NCBI RefSeq assembly: GCF_013403915.1
Contig: NZ_JABFDI010000021.1
Location: 1 to 59,338 of the forward strand
Reading direction: 5' to 3'
Source of the DNA: Winogradskyella pacifica
Lineage (GTDB): Bacteria; Bacteroidota; Bacteroidia; Flavobacteriales; Flavobacteriaceae
Length of the DNA stretch: 59,338 nucleotides
Shown here: one piece after another, positions 52,355 through 59,338 of the stretch
How the letters are laid out: each line of letters begins with the position of its first letter
Numbering within the stretch: position 1 is the first letter of the stretch
Notes under the pieces: model-generated
What the model was told of the DNA's origin: nothing
The model's input: the letters and a program-made list of their open reading frames with translations, nothing else
Database searches by the model: none
Made by a program: the position numbers and the translations under genes

Positions 52355-53848
52355 ATGGAATTACTAAAAGAAGAAAATTACTACCATATTTATAATCGAG
52401 GAATCAATAGCGAAGTGATTTTTAAAGATGAAAATAATATGAATTATTTTTTAAAGTTAGTAGCAAAGTATTTAAGCCCAAATGTTAATATTCTAGCCTA
52501 TTGCCTACTTAATAATCATTTTCATTTTGCTATTGAGGTAACTTCAGAAACCAAAGAAGTTAATCAAGCATTTTCAAATTTATTTAATGCCTATACCAAA
52601 GCTTACAACAAGCAGAATTATAGAACAGGTGCTTTATTAGAACGACCTTTTAAAAGAAAACAGATAAAAAATGAAGATTATTTAAAACAACTCATTTTAT
52701 ATATTCATAAAAATCCCGAAAATCATAATATTGTAAACGATTTTAAAACTTATGAATTTTCATCTTTTAAATCGTACGTTTCTGAAAATGACGCCCTAAT
52801 TAGTCAAAAAAAATCATATATAATTGGACTTTTTGATGATTCTGAAAATTTCATAATAACACATACCAAAAAAAATTCTATAGAATTAAATATGGAAAAC
52901 GATAATTCTAGACCTACTAGGTTTGAAAAACCTGCTAGGTCATCAATGAAAGACAAATTCTTCAATTACATACACCAATTACAAGACACTATCACCTCTA
53001 AACTAGCGGAAGTCGATGGCAAAGCTAAATTCAAAGAAGATACATGGGACCGACCAGAAGGTGGTGGCGGAAGAACACGCGTTATAGAAAATGGAAACGT
53101 TTTCGAAAAAGGCGGTGTAAATATTTCAGGTGTTCATGGAAAATTACCAGACAGCATGCAAAAATACTTTGGCGTAGAGGATGCCGATTTTTTTGCTTGT
53201 GGTTTAAGTTTAGTATTACATCCTACAAATCCAATGGTGCCAACAGTTCACGCCAACTGGAGATACTTCGAAATGTATGATAAAGAAGGAAATATTGTAG
53301 ACCAATGGTTTGGTGGTGGACAAGATTTAACGCCATACTATTTATTTGAAGACGATGCCAAACACTTTCATCAAACCTGTAAAACCGCTTGCGACAAACA
53401 TAACCCAGAATTTTACCCAAAATATAAGTCGCGTTGCGATGACTACTTTTACAACGCTCATAGGAATGAAGGTCGTGGTATTGGCGGTTTATTTTTTGAT
53501 TATTGCAAGGCCACAGACGAGATGAGTATGCAAAATTGGTACGATTTTGTAACCGAAGTTGGTGATAGTTTCCTTGAAGCTTACGTACCAATCGTTGAAA
53601 AACGAAAAACATTAGAATACACTAAACCTCAACGCGATTGGCAAGAAATTAGAAGAGGACGTTATGTGGAATTCAATTTAGTCCATGATAAAGGCACTTT
53701 ATTTGGATTAAAAACCAATGGACGCATAGAAAGTATTTTGATGAGTTTACCACCACATGTACAATGGGTTTACGACCACCAACCAGAAGCCGGAAGTGAA
53801 GAAGAAAAACTAATAAACGTTTTACAAAACCCTGTGGATTGGGTTTAA
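52355..53848 (+). CDS. hemF: RAYT transposase fused in frame to coproporphyrinogen oxidase HemF
   Basis: One reading frame of 497 residues. Residues 1-about 175 are a complete REP-associated tyrosine transposase: YYHIYNRGIN, the HUH site H55-F-H57 in NNHFHFAIE, nucleophile Y116 in YIHKNPENHNIV, and the usual ending EFSSFKSYV. Residues 198-497 are a full oxygen-dependent coproporphyrinogen III oxidase: GGGGRTRVIENG, VHANWRYFEM, WFGGGQDLTPYYLF, NEGRGIGGLFFDY, GRYVEFNLVHDKGTLFGLK. The linker (about 184-197) is the translated REP at 52911-52941. HemF alone would start at Met198, position 52946, and be 300 residues, its normal length. So the frame is either a true fusion or a transposase that lost its stop in front of an intact hemF. 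Confidence 0.9.
   Translation: MELLKEENYYHIYNRGINSEVIFKDENNMNYFLKLVAKYLSPNVNILAYCLLNNHFHFAIEVTSETKEVNQAFSNLFNAYTKAYNKQNYRTGALLERPFKRKQIKNEDYLKQLILYIHKNPENHNIVNDFKTYEFSSFKSYVSENDALISQKKSYIIGLFDDSENFIITHTKKNSIELNMENDNSRPTRFEKPARSSMKDKFFNYIHQLQDTITSKLAEVDGKAKFKEDTWDRPEGGGGRTRVIENGNVFEKGGVNISGVHGKLPDSMQKYFGVEDADFFACGLSLVLHPTNPMVPTVHANWRYFEMYDKEGNIVDQWFGGGQDLTPYYLFEDDAKHFHQTCKTACDKHNPEFYPKYKSRCDDYFYNAHRNEGRGIGGLFFDYCKATDEMSMQNWYDFVTEVGDSFLEAYVPIVEKRKTLEYTKPQRDWQEIRRGRYVEFNLVHDKGTLFGLKTNGRIESILMSLPPHVQWVYDHQPEAGSEEEKLINVLQNPVDWV
52911..52941. repeat. REP-type palindrome 2, inside the RAYT-HemF reading frame
   Basis: 31 nt, GACCTACTAGGTTTGAAAAA then CCTGCTAGGTC, read in frame as RPTRFEKPAR. It ends 4 nt before the internal hemF ATG. 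Confidence 0.85.
52946..53848 (+). other. hemF: HemF part with its own probable start
   Basis: The in-frame ATG at 52946 gives MKDKFFNYIHQLQDTITSKL, the usual HemF N-terminus, and a 300-residue protein. No Shine-Dalgarno is seen, which is normal here. In aerobic heme synthesis this enzyme turns coproporphyrinogen III into protoporphyrinogen IX, then used by HemJ and HemH. Confidence 0.75.
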
Positions 53849-53865
53849 CAGTTGGCACCACGTCA

Positions 53866-53896
53866 GACCTAGCAGGTTTTAAAAACCTAGCAGGTC
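53866..53896. repeat. REP-type palindrome 3
   Basis: 31 nt, GACCTAGCAGGTTTTA then AAAACCTAGCAGGTC. The most regular copy: 5-bp outer stem, AGC/AGC internal loop, 7-bp inner stem. It lies 17 bp after the hemF stop. Confidence 0.85.
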
Positions 53897-53924
53897 TAAA
53901 ATAATCAAGAAAACAAAGTTAACT

Positions 53925-54311
53925 ATGAACTGCCACTGCGGAAACCATAAAACCTATCAAGAATGCTGCGAAGTTTTCCACTTAAACAACGGAAAAACAA
54001 CTACAGCCGAACAACTCATGCGTTCTAGATATTCTGCCTTTGTTTTAGCAAATGGTGATTATTTAATGGCAACGCACCACGGCTCAACACGACCAACAAA
54101 AGAGAAAAAAGCGATTGTAAAATGGGCAAAATCAGTACAATGGATTCGATTAGAAGTTTTGGAAACAACCAAAGGTTCTGAAAACGATACTGAAGGTACA
54201 GTAACCTTTAATGCTTATTTTTTTGAAAATGGAAAAGTGGATGTCATTTACGAAAAATCGGCTTTCGTTAAAGAAAATGGACAATGGTTTTATTTGGGTT
54301 TGAGTAAATAA
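53925..54311 (+). CDS. YchJ-family (UPF0225) SEC-C zinc-binding protein
   Basis: 128 residues. N-terminal SEC-C motif MNCHCGNHKTYQECCEVFH (C-x-C then CC/H) should bind one zinc. The NTF2-like body has TAEQLMRSRYSAFVLANGDYLMATHH. Members are widespread, with no firm function. It sits between two REP copies. Confidence 0.88.
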   Translation: MNCHCGNHKTYQECCEVFHLNNGKTTTAEQLMRSRYSAFVLANGDYLMATHHGSTRPTKEKKAIVKWAKSVQWIRLEVLETTKGSENDTEGTVTFNAYFFENGKVDVIYEKSAFVKENGQWFYLGLSK

Positions 54312-54337
54312 AGAATTAAAAATGATGAATCAAACCT

Positions 54338-54368
54338 CACCTAGCAGGTTTCTAAAACTTTGCAGGTC
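54338..54368. repeat. REP-type palindrome 4
   Basis: 31 nt, CACCTAGCAGGTTTCTAAAA then CTTTGCAGGTC. Less perfect than copy 3, with the outer G-C lost. Confidence 0.75.
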
Positions 54369-54458
54369 TAAAATTATCAAACTATGCTATACCATTTGAT
54401 TGTTGAACAAGTACAATTTGGCCTTGTTAGTCGGTAATAAAGGTTGAAAACTCTACTA

Positions 54459-54474
54459 GACCTGCTAGGTTTTT
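54459..54474. repeat. REP-type half-site 5
   Basis: GACCTGCTAGGTTTTT, half of the 31-nt unit in the opposite sense, 8 bp before the 3' end of the helicase gene. The other half is not recognisable. Confidence 0.6.
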
Positions 54475-54481
54475 GAAAGCA

Positions 54482-57118
54482 TCACTTCCAAACCATAACC
54501 TCTTTGGTGACGTCCTTAAACGCACTATACACATGAAACAATCGTGCTTTTAAAAGCAGCTTTCTTCCTTCAACGCTTCGTGTAAATACCAATTTGCTTT
54601 TCCCTAAATAATGTTTCCAATGTTTTTGAAACACTACCGCATTTTCCTTTTTATCACCAAATAATTCCGGAACCGGATAAAAATTCTCTACATCTAAACG
54701 TTTTCTGAAAAGATTTGTTTTTATAATTAAATATCTTGGTGATTCTATGGGTTCCAAAAGTTCGCTCAAGGCTTTGGCGAATAAGGAATTTTCTAGCGCA
54801 TTAGCACCAACCAAATTGCAAACCACATCACCTTTTCCTAAGACATAAGAATTCACACTAATATTAGTTCTACCTGAAGTGATATACCCCAATTCATCCA
54901 AAGTATCGAGAATTGCTAATCCCATTTTGCCAATCTTTTTATAGAGGTAACCATGACGCAGATATAATTTTACCGCTTTCCAAAGTTTATAGCCAAATAC
55001 ACCAACAAAGGCAGCTAAAAGCGCATATATAAAATAAAAAACACCGCGTTGTAAGATGAGATGGAAACTTTGTAAAATAAACTCGACATAAAAGAGCATC
55101 ATGGTAAATAATAGTTCTACTACAAAAAAGCGAAGCGCATCAAAATAATAAATCTGTTTTTGAGCTTTAAAAGGTCGTTTTCCTGAATGTAAAATCTTGA
55201 CTTCTTTGGTTAGTTTTGTGCCTTTTCCGATGGCATTATTCCATTTTTCGGTGATGAGAATTCGTTTTGTAGCACGATTTATAGTGTCATCGTTCAAGGC
55301 TTCAATAGATTCTACATTAATTTCATCAGGAATATTTAAGCGTTCAAAACCATTAGAAATAAATGAAATGGTACTGTTAGTAACACCTACAAAAGCTTCA
55401 AAACGGCGCTTTAAAGTATCAACTTCTTTACCTCCATCTAAATTGGTTGGATCCACGCAAGCCAAATGCCAAATGTTTCCGGTTTTGTTGGGTGCATTTG
55501 CATCTTTCCTGATTGCTCTTCCTCGCATTTGGTTAGAGGACACAAACGAACCAATAAACGAAGCCAGAATTAAACTGTTTATAGATGGTGCATCCCAACC
55601 CTCACCTAACAAGGATTTTGTACCAATGAGCACTTTAATGTGTCCCGATTCAAAAAGTTGAGTAATAATACTTACAATGGAATTTTTCGATTTCCCTTTA
55701 GTTGTAATCAACAAAAACGACGCATCAATTTGCAATGGTGAAAATGAAAAATTATCTAATGTAGCAATCGTTTCAAAAGCAGTTAAAATAGATTGATGAA
55801 TAATTACAATACTACCCGAAAGCACAGCCAATTCTTCAGGCTTATCACAAAAATGTCTTATATATTGAAAAATAGGAAGCACACCAATTTTATCGATGTC
55901 TTCTATTTTTTCAACTTTAATATTTAAAAATTCCTTTCGGATATAATCGGTAAGTACAACGCATCTTAAATCGGCTTTTAGACTTTTGCGTTCTGCATTA
56001 ACAATACTTACAATGCTTTTTAATTTACTAGGACTGTTTGAGAGTGATTTATAGAGTCGTTGTTCGCCAATAAAATCGACTGAATTTCGTTCAAAAACAT
56101 GAAGTCGTCTTAGTCGTTTTTCTAAAGTTGAAACGTACTTTTCTTGCTCAATTAATTGTTCTCTATCCGAAACTAAGAGGTTCTGAAATAAAATACCAAG
56201 CCAATGTAAATCGAGCTCAGGAAACTGAATCAGTTCTTGTTTATCAAACCCTAAAACTTCTAATTTTTGATGATCAATTTCAAAGCCACAGGAATACAAA
56301 AAGATAAGAATGGCCGAAAAGTATTCCGTATTTGAATAGAGTTCATCCAAATGCCAATTCGGGTTTTTATAAAAACGATGTTCAATTAAAAAGTTAATGA
56401 AGGCCTCATCCTTTAATAATTCATCTTTAAAATCAGCAATATTCCGTCTGTAATCGACGATAAAATTAATCTCTAAATCTTCGGGTTTTGAGAAATACAC
56501 AAAATCTTGATGCGGACTTAAATCTCCTTCACGAACCAAATCAGGAACCGCAATTTCATCATCAACCTCACCACAAAGTGTAAAATATTTAGACACCTCT
56601 GCTCTACTGCTATCATATGGAGGTGTTGCTGTAAGTGCCACGATATAAAACTCAGAATTCCGTTTTAAATCCATTAAACAATTCCACCACGCATTTTTTA
56701 AATGATGGGCTTCATCTAAAACTAAAGTTTCAATATTATGGCTTTTGAAAAATTGGTAATAGTCGGTTTTATCTTCAAACGTTTTATAAAAGGCATGAAG
56801 TGATTGATAGGTAGAAAACGTAACATCGCTTGGAGATTTAATATCGAATGAATAGGCTTTAAAATCGCGATTTTCAGTAAAAAAGGATTGTAAGCGGTCT
56901 TCCCACTGATTTCTTATAGTCAATGTTGGAGCAAGAACTAATGTTTTCTTTCCTAATTTTCTAACGATTTCTAATCCTAAGATGGTTTTCCCAGAACCTG
57001 GAGGTGCAATAACATGAAAATGATTGTCTGCAATATGACTATTAAAATGCTTTAAAAGTTCAGCCTGATAACTTCTCCAAGGAAAGATAAATTCTAAATC
57101 ATCTAAGGATTTGAGCAC
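54482..57118 (-). CDS. DEAD/DEAH-box superfamily 2 helicase with membrane segments
   Basis: 878 residues. Residues 1-about 600 form an SF2 helicase: Walker A APPGSGKT at 38-45, DEAH at 135-138, TATP at 163-166, a long insert (about 215-370), then the second RecA domain with IGTKSLLGEGWDAPSINSLIL and the arginine motif QMRGRAIRK at 530-538. Residues about 660-712 contain two strongly hydrophobic helices (FFVVELLFTMMLFYVEFIL; GVFYFIYALLAAFVGVFGY), and about 165 residues of unknown type end the chain. A membrane-anchored helicase of this build is unusual. It stands alone between REP copies, convergent with YchJ and divergent from hemB. Confidence 0.85.
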   Translation of the reverse strand: MLKSLDDLEFIFPWRSYQAELLKHFNSHIADNHFHVIAPPGSGKTILGLEIVRKLGKKTLVLAPTLTIRNQWEDRLQSFFTENRDFKAYSFDIKSPSDVTFSTYQSLHAFYKTFEDKTDYYQFFKSHNIETLVLDEAHHLKNAWWNCLMDLKRNSEFYIVALTATPPYDSSRAEVSKYFTLCGEVDDEIAVPDLVREGDLSPHQDFVYFSKPEDLEINFIVDYRRNIADFKDELLKDEAFINFLIEHRFYKNPNWHLDELYSNTEYFSAILIFLYSCGFEIDHQKLEVLGFDKQELIQFPELDLHWLGILFQNLLVSDREQLIEQEKYVSTLEKRLRRLHVFERNSVDFIGEQRLYKSLSNSPSKLKSIVSIVNAERKSLKADLRCVVLTDYIRKEFLNIKVEKIEDIDKIGVLPIFQYIRHFCDKPEELAVLSGSIVIIHQSILTAFETIATLDNFSFSPLQIDASFLLITTKGKSKNSIVSIITQLFESGHIKVLIGTKSLLGEGWDAPSINSLILASFIGSFVSSNQMRGRAIRKDANAPNKTGNIWHLACVDPTNLDGGKEVDTLKRRFEAFVGVTNSTISFISNGFERLNIPDEINVESIEALNDDTINRATKRILITEKWNNAIGKGTKLTKEVKILHSGKRPFKAQKQIYYFDALRFFVVELLFTMMLFYVEFILQSFHLILQRGVFYFIYALLAAFVGVFGYKLWKAVKLYLRHGYLYKKIGKMGLAILDTLDELGYITSGRTNISVNSYVLGKGDVVCNLVGANALENSLFAKALSELLEPIESPRYLIIKTNLFRKRLDVENFYPVPELFGDKKENAVVFQKHWKHYLGKSKLVFTRSVEGRKLLLKARLFHVYSAFKDVTKEVMVWK

Positions 57119-57183
57119 TTAAAAATGGGTATTATTGATTAACTTTGTAAGTGATAAAAGTAACCATTATACTCATAAATAAA

Positions 57184-57214
57184 AACCTGTCAGGTTTTAA
57201 AAACCTAACCGGTC
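57184..57214. repeat. REP-type palindrome 6
   Basis: 31 nt, AACCTGTCAGGTTTTAAA then AACCTAACCGGTC, 16 bp before the hemB ATG and therefore in its leader. Confidence 0.75.
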
Positions 57215-57230
57215 TGCAAAATATAAAATC

Positions 57231-58223
57231 ATGTTTCCAATTAGAAGAAATCGAAGACTAAGAACTAACGACGCTATTAGAAGTTTAGTTAGAGAAACTT
57301 ACATCACACCAAATGACTTTTTAGTACCTCTTTTTGTTGTTGAAGGCAAAGGTGTAAAAGAAGAAATTGCTTCGATGCCAAACTACTATCGTTTCAGTTT
57401 AGATTTACTAAAAGAAGAAGTAAAATTATTGTGGAGTTTAGGTTTAAAATCAGTTTTACTATTTGTTAAAGTAGATGATATTTTAAAAGATAATAAAGGT
57501 ACCGAAGCATGGAATCCTGATGGCTTAATGCAACGTGCCATTAAAACCGTAAAAGATGTTTGTCCTGGCATGTTAGTGATGACCGATGTGGCTTTAGACC
57601 CCTATTCATCTTACGGACACGATGGTATTGTTGAAGGTGGAAAAATAATAAACGACGCAACCGTCGAAGCTTTAGCCGAAATGAGCATTTCTCACGCTGA
57701 AGCTGGTGCTGATTTTGTGGCACCAAGTGATATGATGGATGGTAGAATCATCGGTATTAGAGAAGCCTTAGACCAATCTAATCTTATTGATGTGGGTATT
57801 ATGAGTTATTCTGCTAAATATGCCTCAGCTTTTTATGGTCCTTTTAGAGACGCTTTAGATTCTGCACCTGTGGATTTAGTTGATGTTCCTAAGGACAAAA
57901 AAACCTATCAAATGGATTTTGCTAATAGAGACGAAGCTATTAAAGAAACGGAAATGGATATTAATGAAGGAGCTGATATTGTGATGATAAAACCAGGTCT
58001 TTGTTATTTGGATATTGTTCGCGATATTAAAAACAACTTTAATGTGCCTGTGGCAGTTTACCAAGTTTCTGGTGAATACGCGATGTTAAAAGCTGCAGCC
58101 GAAAAAGGATGGTTAGATCATGATGCGGTGATGATGGAACAAGTGACTGCTATTAAGCGTGCTGGTGCTGATATTATTGCTAGTTATTTTGCTAAGGATG
58201 TGGTAAAGCTTATAAATGGATAA
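57231..58223 (+). CDS. hemB: Porphobilinogen synthase (delta-aminolevulinic acid dehydratase)
   Basis: 330 residues. Condenses two 5-aminolevulinate molecules to porphobilinogen, the HemC substrate. Schiff-base lysines K196 (SYSAKYASAFYGPFRDA) and K254 (VMIKPGLCYLD) are present. The usual zinc cysteines are replaced (VALDPYSSYGHDG at 120-132), so this is the magnesium-type enzyme. Complete. Last heme gene of the window, set apart from hemF by the YchJ and helicase genes. A possible -7 element TAACTTTG lies at 57140-57147. Confidence 0.96.
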   Translation: MFPIRRNRRLRTNDAIRSLVRETYITPNDFLVPLFVVEGKGVKEEIASMPNYYRFSLDLLKEEVKLLWSLGLKSVLLFVKVDDILKDNKGTEAWNPDGLMQRAIKTVKDVCPGMLVMTDVALDPYSSYGHDGIVEGGKIINDATVEALAEMSISHAEAGADFVAPSDMMDGRIIGIREALDQSNLIDVGIMSYSAKYASAFYGPFRDALDSAPVDLVDVPKDKKTYQMDFANRDEAIKETEMDINEGADIVMIKPGLCYLDIVRDIKNNFNVPVAVYQVSGEYAMLKAAAEKGWLDHDAVMMEQVTAIKRAGADIIASYFAKDVVKLING

Positions 58224-58334
58224 ATAAATTAAGTTTAAAGCGAATCCTTTTGAATATCAACTAAAGAAATATTATACGTAAATACACAGGTATCGCTTAC
58301 TACACTTGTAAAAGCTGCTAAAGTAAAATAAGCC

Positions 58335-59228
58335 ATGAACAAGAATTGGAAAATACCATTAGCATATATAATTTTGGCTTTATGTTTTAGTTGCAAAGAT
58401 GAAAATAAATCAAAAATTGAAGAATCATCCGTTTTTAAAATTCACTCTAATGAAGATTCTTTAAACAGTAGAAATAATAAATTTGCGGACTATCCTATTG
58501 ATGAAATTCATTCAAACTTTAAAACATCTTATAAAGACTCTTTAGATTTGCTTCGTTTTTGGAGAAAATCAGCCTTTTCAACATTAGATACCATAAATGC
58601 TGACTTTTCAAATTTAAAAATCAAAAAATTATTGTCCGATTATTCTGATGGAGATAAGGGGATCACTGTAGGTAGAATTTATACCTCGCCAGATAACCTG
58701 TTTAAAATAGTTGTTGGACGTGGAGAATCTTGTGGTGCATACTGTAATCCTTATTGGGTTTCCAAAATTGTATTCGCAAATGGACAAATCATAAATGACT
58801 TATATTTTAAAGATATTGAAAACATTTATCTAATGCCAGATGGAAAATATCTAATAAAGGAAAAGAGCTTTGGTAGACCAGCAGCTGTTTATTCCGAAAC
58901 AACAACATCAGCGACTCTAATATCACTTGAAGGGAATACGATAAATTATCACCGATTCGATTATAATTACCCAAAATACAACGAGATTCAAAATGACAGT
59001 ATTTATAATCCAAGCGGAAAACTTTCCTTGTCTCAAGAACATTTTATTGAAACAGCGCAATATCTAACTTTCAACAACAGCTCTAAAAAACTCTCATATG
59101 GCTATGCCACGGATTTTTCTTATTGCTGTCAGATTGATTCAGTATATGCTTATACAGGTGAATTTGAATATAAAAATGGAGAATTTGTGCATTTAACTGA
59201 ACAAAAAAAAATTATAGAAGTAGATTAA
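58335..59228 (+). CDS. Lipoprotein of unknown function
   Basis: 297 residues with a lipoprotein signal (IILALCFSCKDEN, Cys20). The body has two cysteine groups (GESCGAYCNPYWVSKIVF; DFSYCCQIDSVYAYTGEF) that may form disulfides, and otherwise mixed beta sequence. I do not recognise a family. It has its own terminator at the window end. Confidence 0.75.
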   Translation: MNKNWKIPLAYIILALCFSCKDENKSKIEESSVFKIHSNEDSLNSRNNKFADYPIDEIHSNFKTSYKDSLDLLRFWRKSAFSTLDTINADFSNLKIKKLLSDYSDGDKGITVGRIYTSPDNLFKIVVGRGESCGAYCNPYWVSKIVFANGQIINDLYFKDIENIYLMPDGKYLIKEKSFGRPAAVYSETTTSATLISLEGNTINYHRFDYNYPKYNEIQNDSIYNPSGKLSLSQEHFIETAQYLTFNNSSKKLSYGYATDFSYCCQIDSVYAYTGEFEYKNGEFVHLTEQKKIIEVD

Positions 59229-59261
59229 TTGTTGTTAAAACAAATAATACCCACTCACTAG

Positions 59262-59293
59262 AAAAGAGGCTGTCTAAAAAGGCAGTCTCTTTT
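59262..59293 (+). terminator. Terminator of the last lipoprotein gene
   Basis: AGAGGCTGTCT-AAAA-AGGCAGTCTCT with seven T following; the same hairpin as at the left end, again in the productive orientation for its gene. Confidence 0.85.
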
Positions 59294-59336
59294 TTTATAT
59301 TTTATATTTTCAAAGAAGCATTGATTTTCGTATCTT
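59262..59336. repeat. Right copy of 75-bp inverted repeat
   Basis: Exact reverse complement of 1-75. Contains the terminator of the preceding gene. Confidence 0.95.
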
Positions 59337-59338
59337 AA

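Noticed and set aside
52355..52900. IS200/IS605 insertion sequence
   Set aside because: The protein is of the RAYT branch (YHIYNRG, NNHFHF, YIHKNP). There is no TnpB, and the flanking palindromes are dispersed REPs rather than one left and one right end.
53223..53612. 129-codon open frame on the minus strand
   Set aside because: Antisense to the conserved core of hemF; composition follows from the hemF codons.
55197..55661. 154-codon open frame on the plus strand
   Set aside because: It lies wholly antisense inside the helicase gene, whose protein has clear motifs in that stretch. The frame has no recognisable domain or promoter.
1..59338. Circular plasmid or phage genome
   Set aside because: The end repeat is inverted, not direct, and the genes are housekeeping types. 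No replication, structural, integrase or packaging gene is present.
1..59338. CRISPR array or cas genes
   Set aside because: No regularly spaced direct repeats; the repeated palindromes are scattered singly, and no Cas-like protein is encoded.

Overview
The window reads as chromosomal DNA from a marine-type member of the Flavobacteriaceae (Bacteroidota). The evidence is AT-rich DNA, promoters of the Bacteroidota form (TTTG about 19 nt upstream of TAnnTTTG), few Shine-Dalgarno sites, a SusC/SusD pair with an ECF sigma factor and FecR anti-sigma factor, a type IX secretion C-terminal sorting domain, many LxxC lipoproteins, and the HemJ route of heme synthesis. I see no rRNA, phage, CRISPR array or conventional insertion sequence. 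One tRNA-Asn gene and one decayed tRNA-Asn copy are present.

Layout. 0-4 kb: M13 metallopeptidase, a small lipoprotein, and an SDR-type L-threonine dehydrogenase. 4-11.6 kb: a minus-strand operon fecR - ECF sigma - SusC (with STN signalling domain) - SusD - NPP-like phosphodiesterase, which looks like a self-regulated outer-membrane uptake and hydrolysis system. 12-16.5 kb: tRNA-Asn, RseP, a secreted M1 peptidase and a SCO protein. 16.6-28.9 kb: a metal-uptake block with FeoA, FeoB, a FeoB-associated Cys-rich peptide, a DtxR-type repressor divergent from a TonB receptor and thioredoxin, then a Zn/Mn ABC transporter whose two permeases carry winged-helix tails. 29-33.5 kb: J-domain protein, bacilliredoxin, PlsC, acyl-ACP desaturase and an HD hydrolase. 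33.5-36.3 kb: an AraC regulator divergent from two tandemly duplicated secreted proteins. 36.5-41.9 kb: enoyl-CoA hydratase, histidine kinase, and a coupled hemH - MATE - hemJ operon. 42-45.7 kb: a very large TraB/GumN protein. 45.7-58.2 kb: AraC regulator, hemA, a hemC-hemD fusion, hemE, an EI24-like membrane protein, a GNAT, hemF, a YchJ protein, a membrane-anchored DEAD/DEAH helicase and hemB.

The most unusual object is at 52355-53848. A complete REP-associated tyrosine transposase (RAYT, HUH/Y1 family) is joined in frame to oxygen-dependent coproporphyrinogen oxidase HemF, with a 31-nt REP-type palindrome translated as part of the linker. Five other copies of that palindrome lie within 5 kb, one of them supplying the stop codon of the upstream acetyltransferase. 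A domesticated or recently active REP/RAYT system has therefore been wired into the heme pathway.

Other structure outside the genes includes a 71-72-nt leader shared by two unrelated exported-protein genes (34.7 and 42.1 kb), a 148-bp element with perfect 31-bp terminal inverted repeats between hemCD and hemE, an 11-bp-arm operator between the DtxR gene and the TonB receptor, and a perfect 75-bp inverted repeat formed by the two ends of the window.
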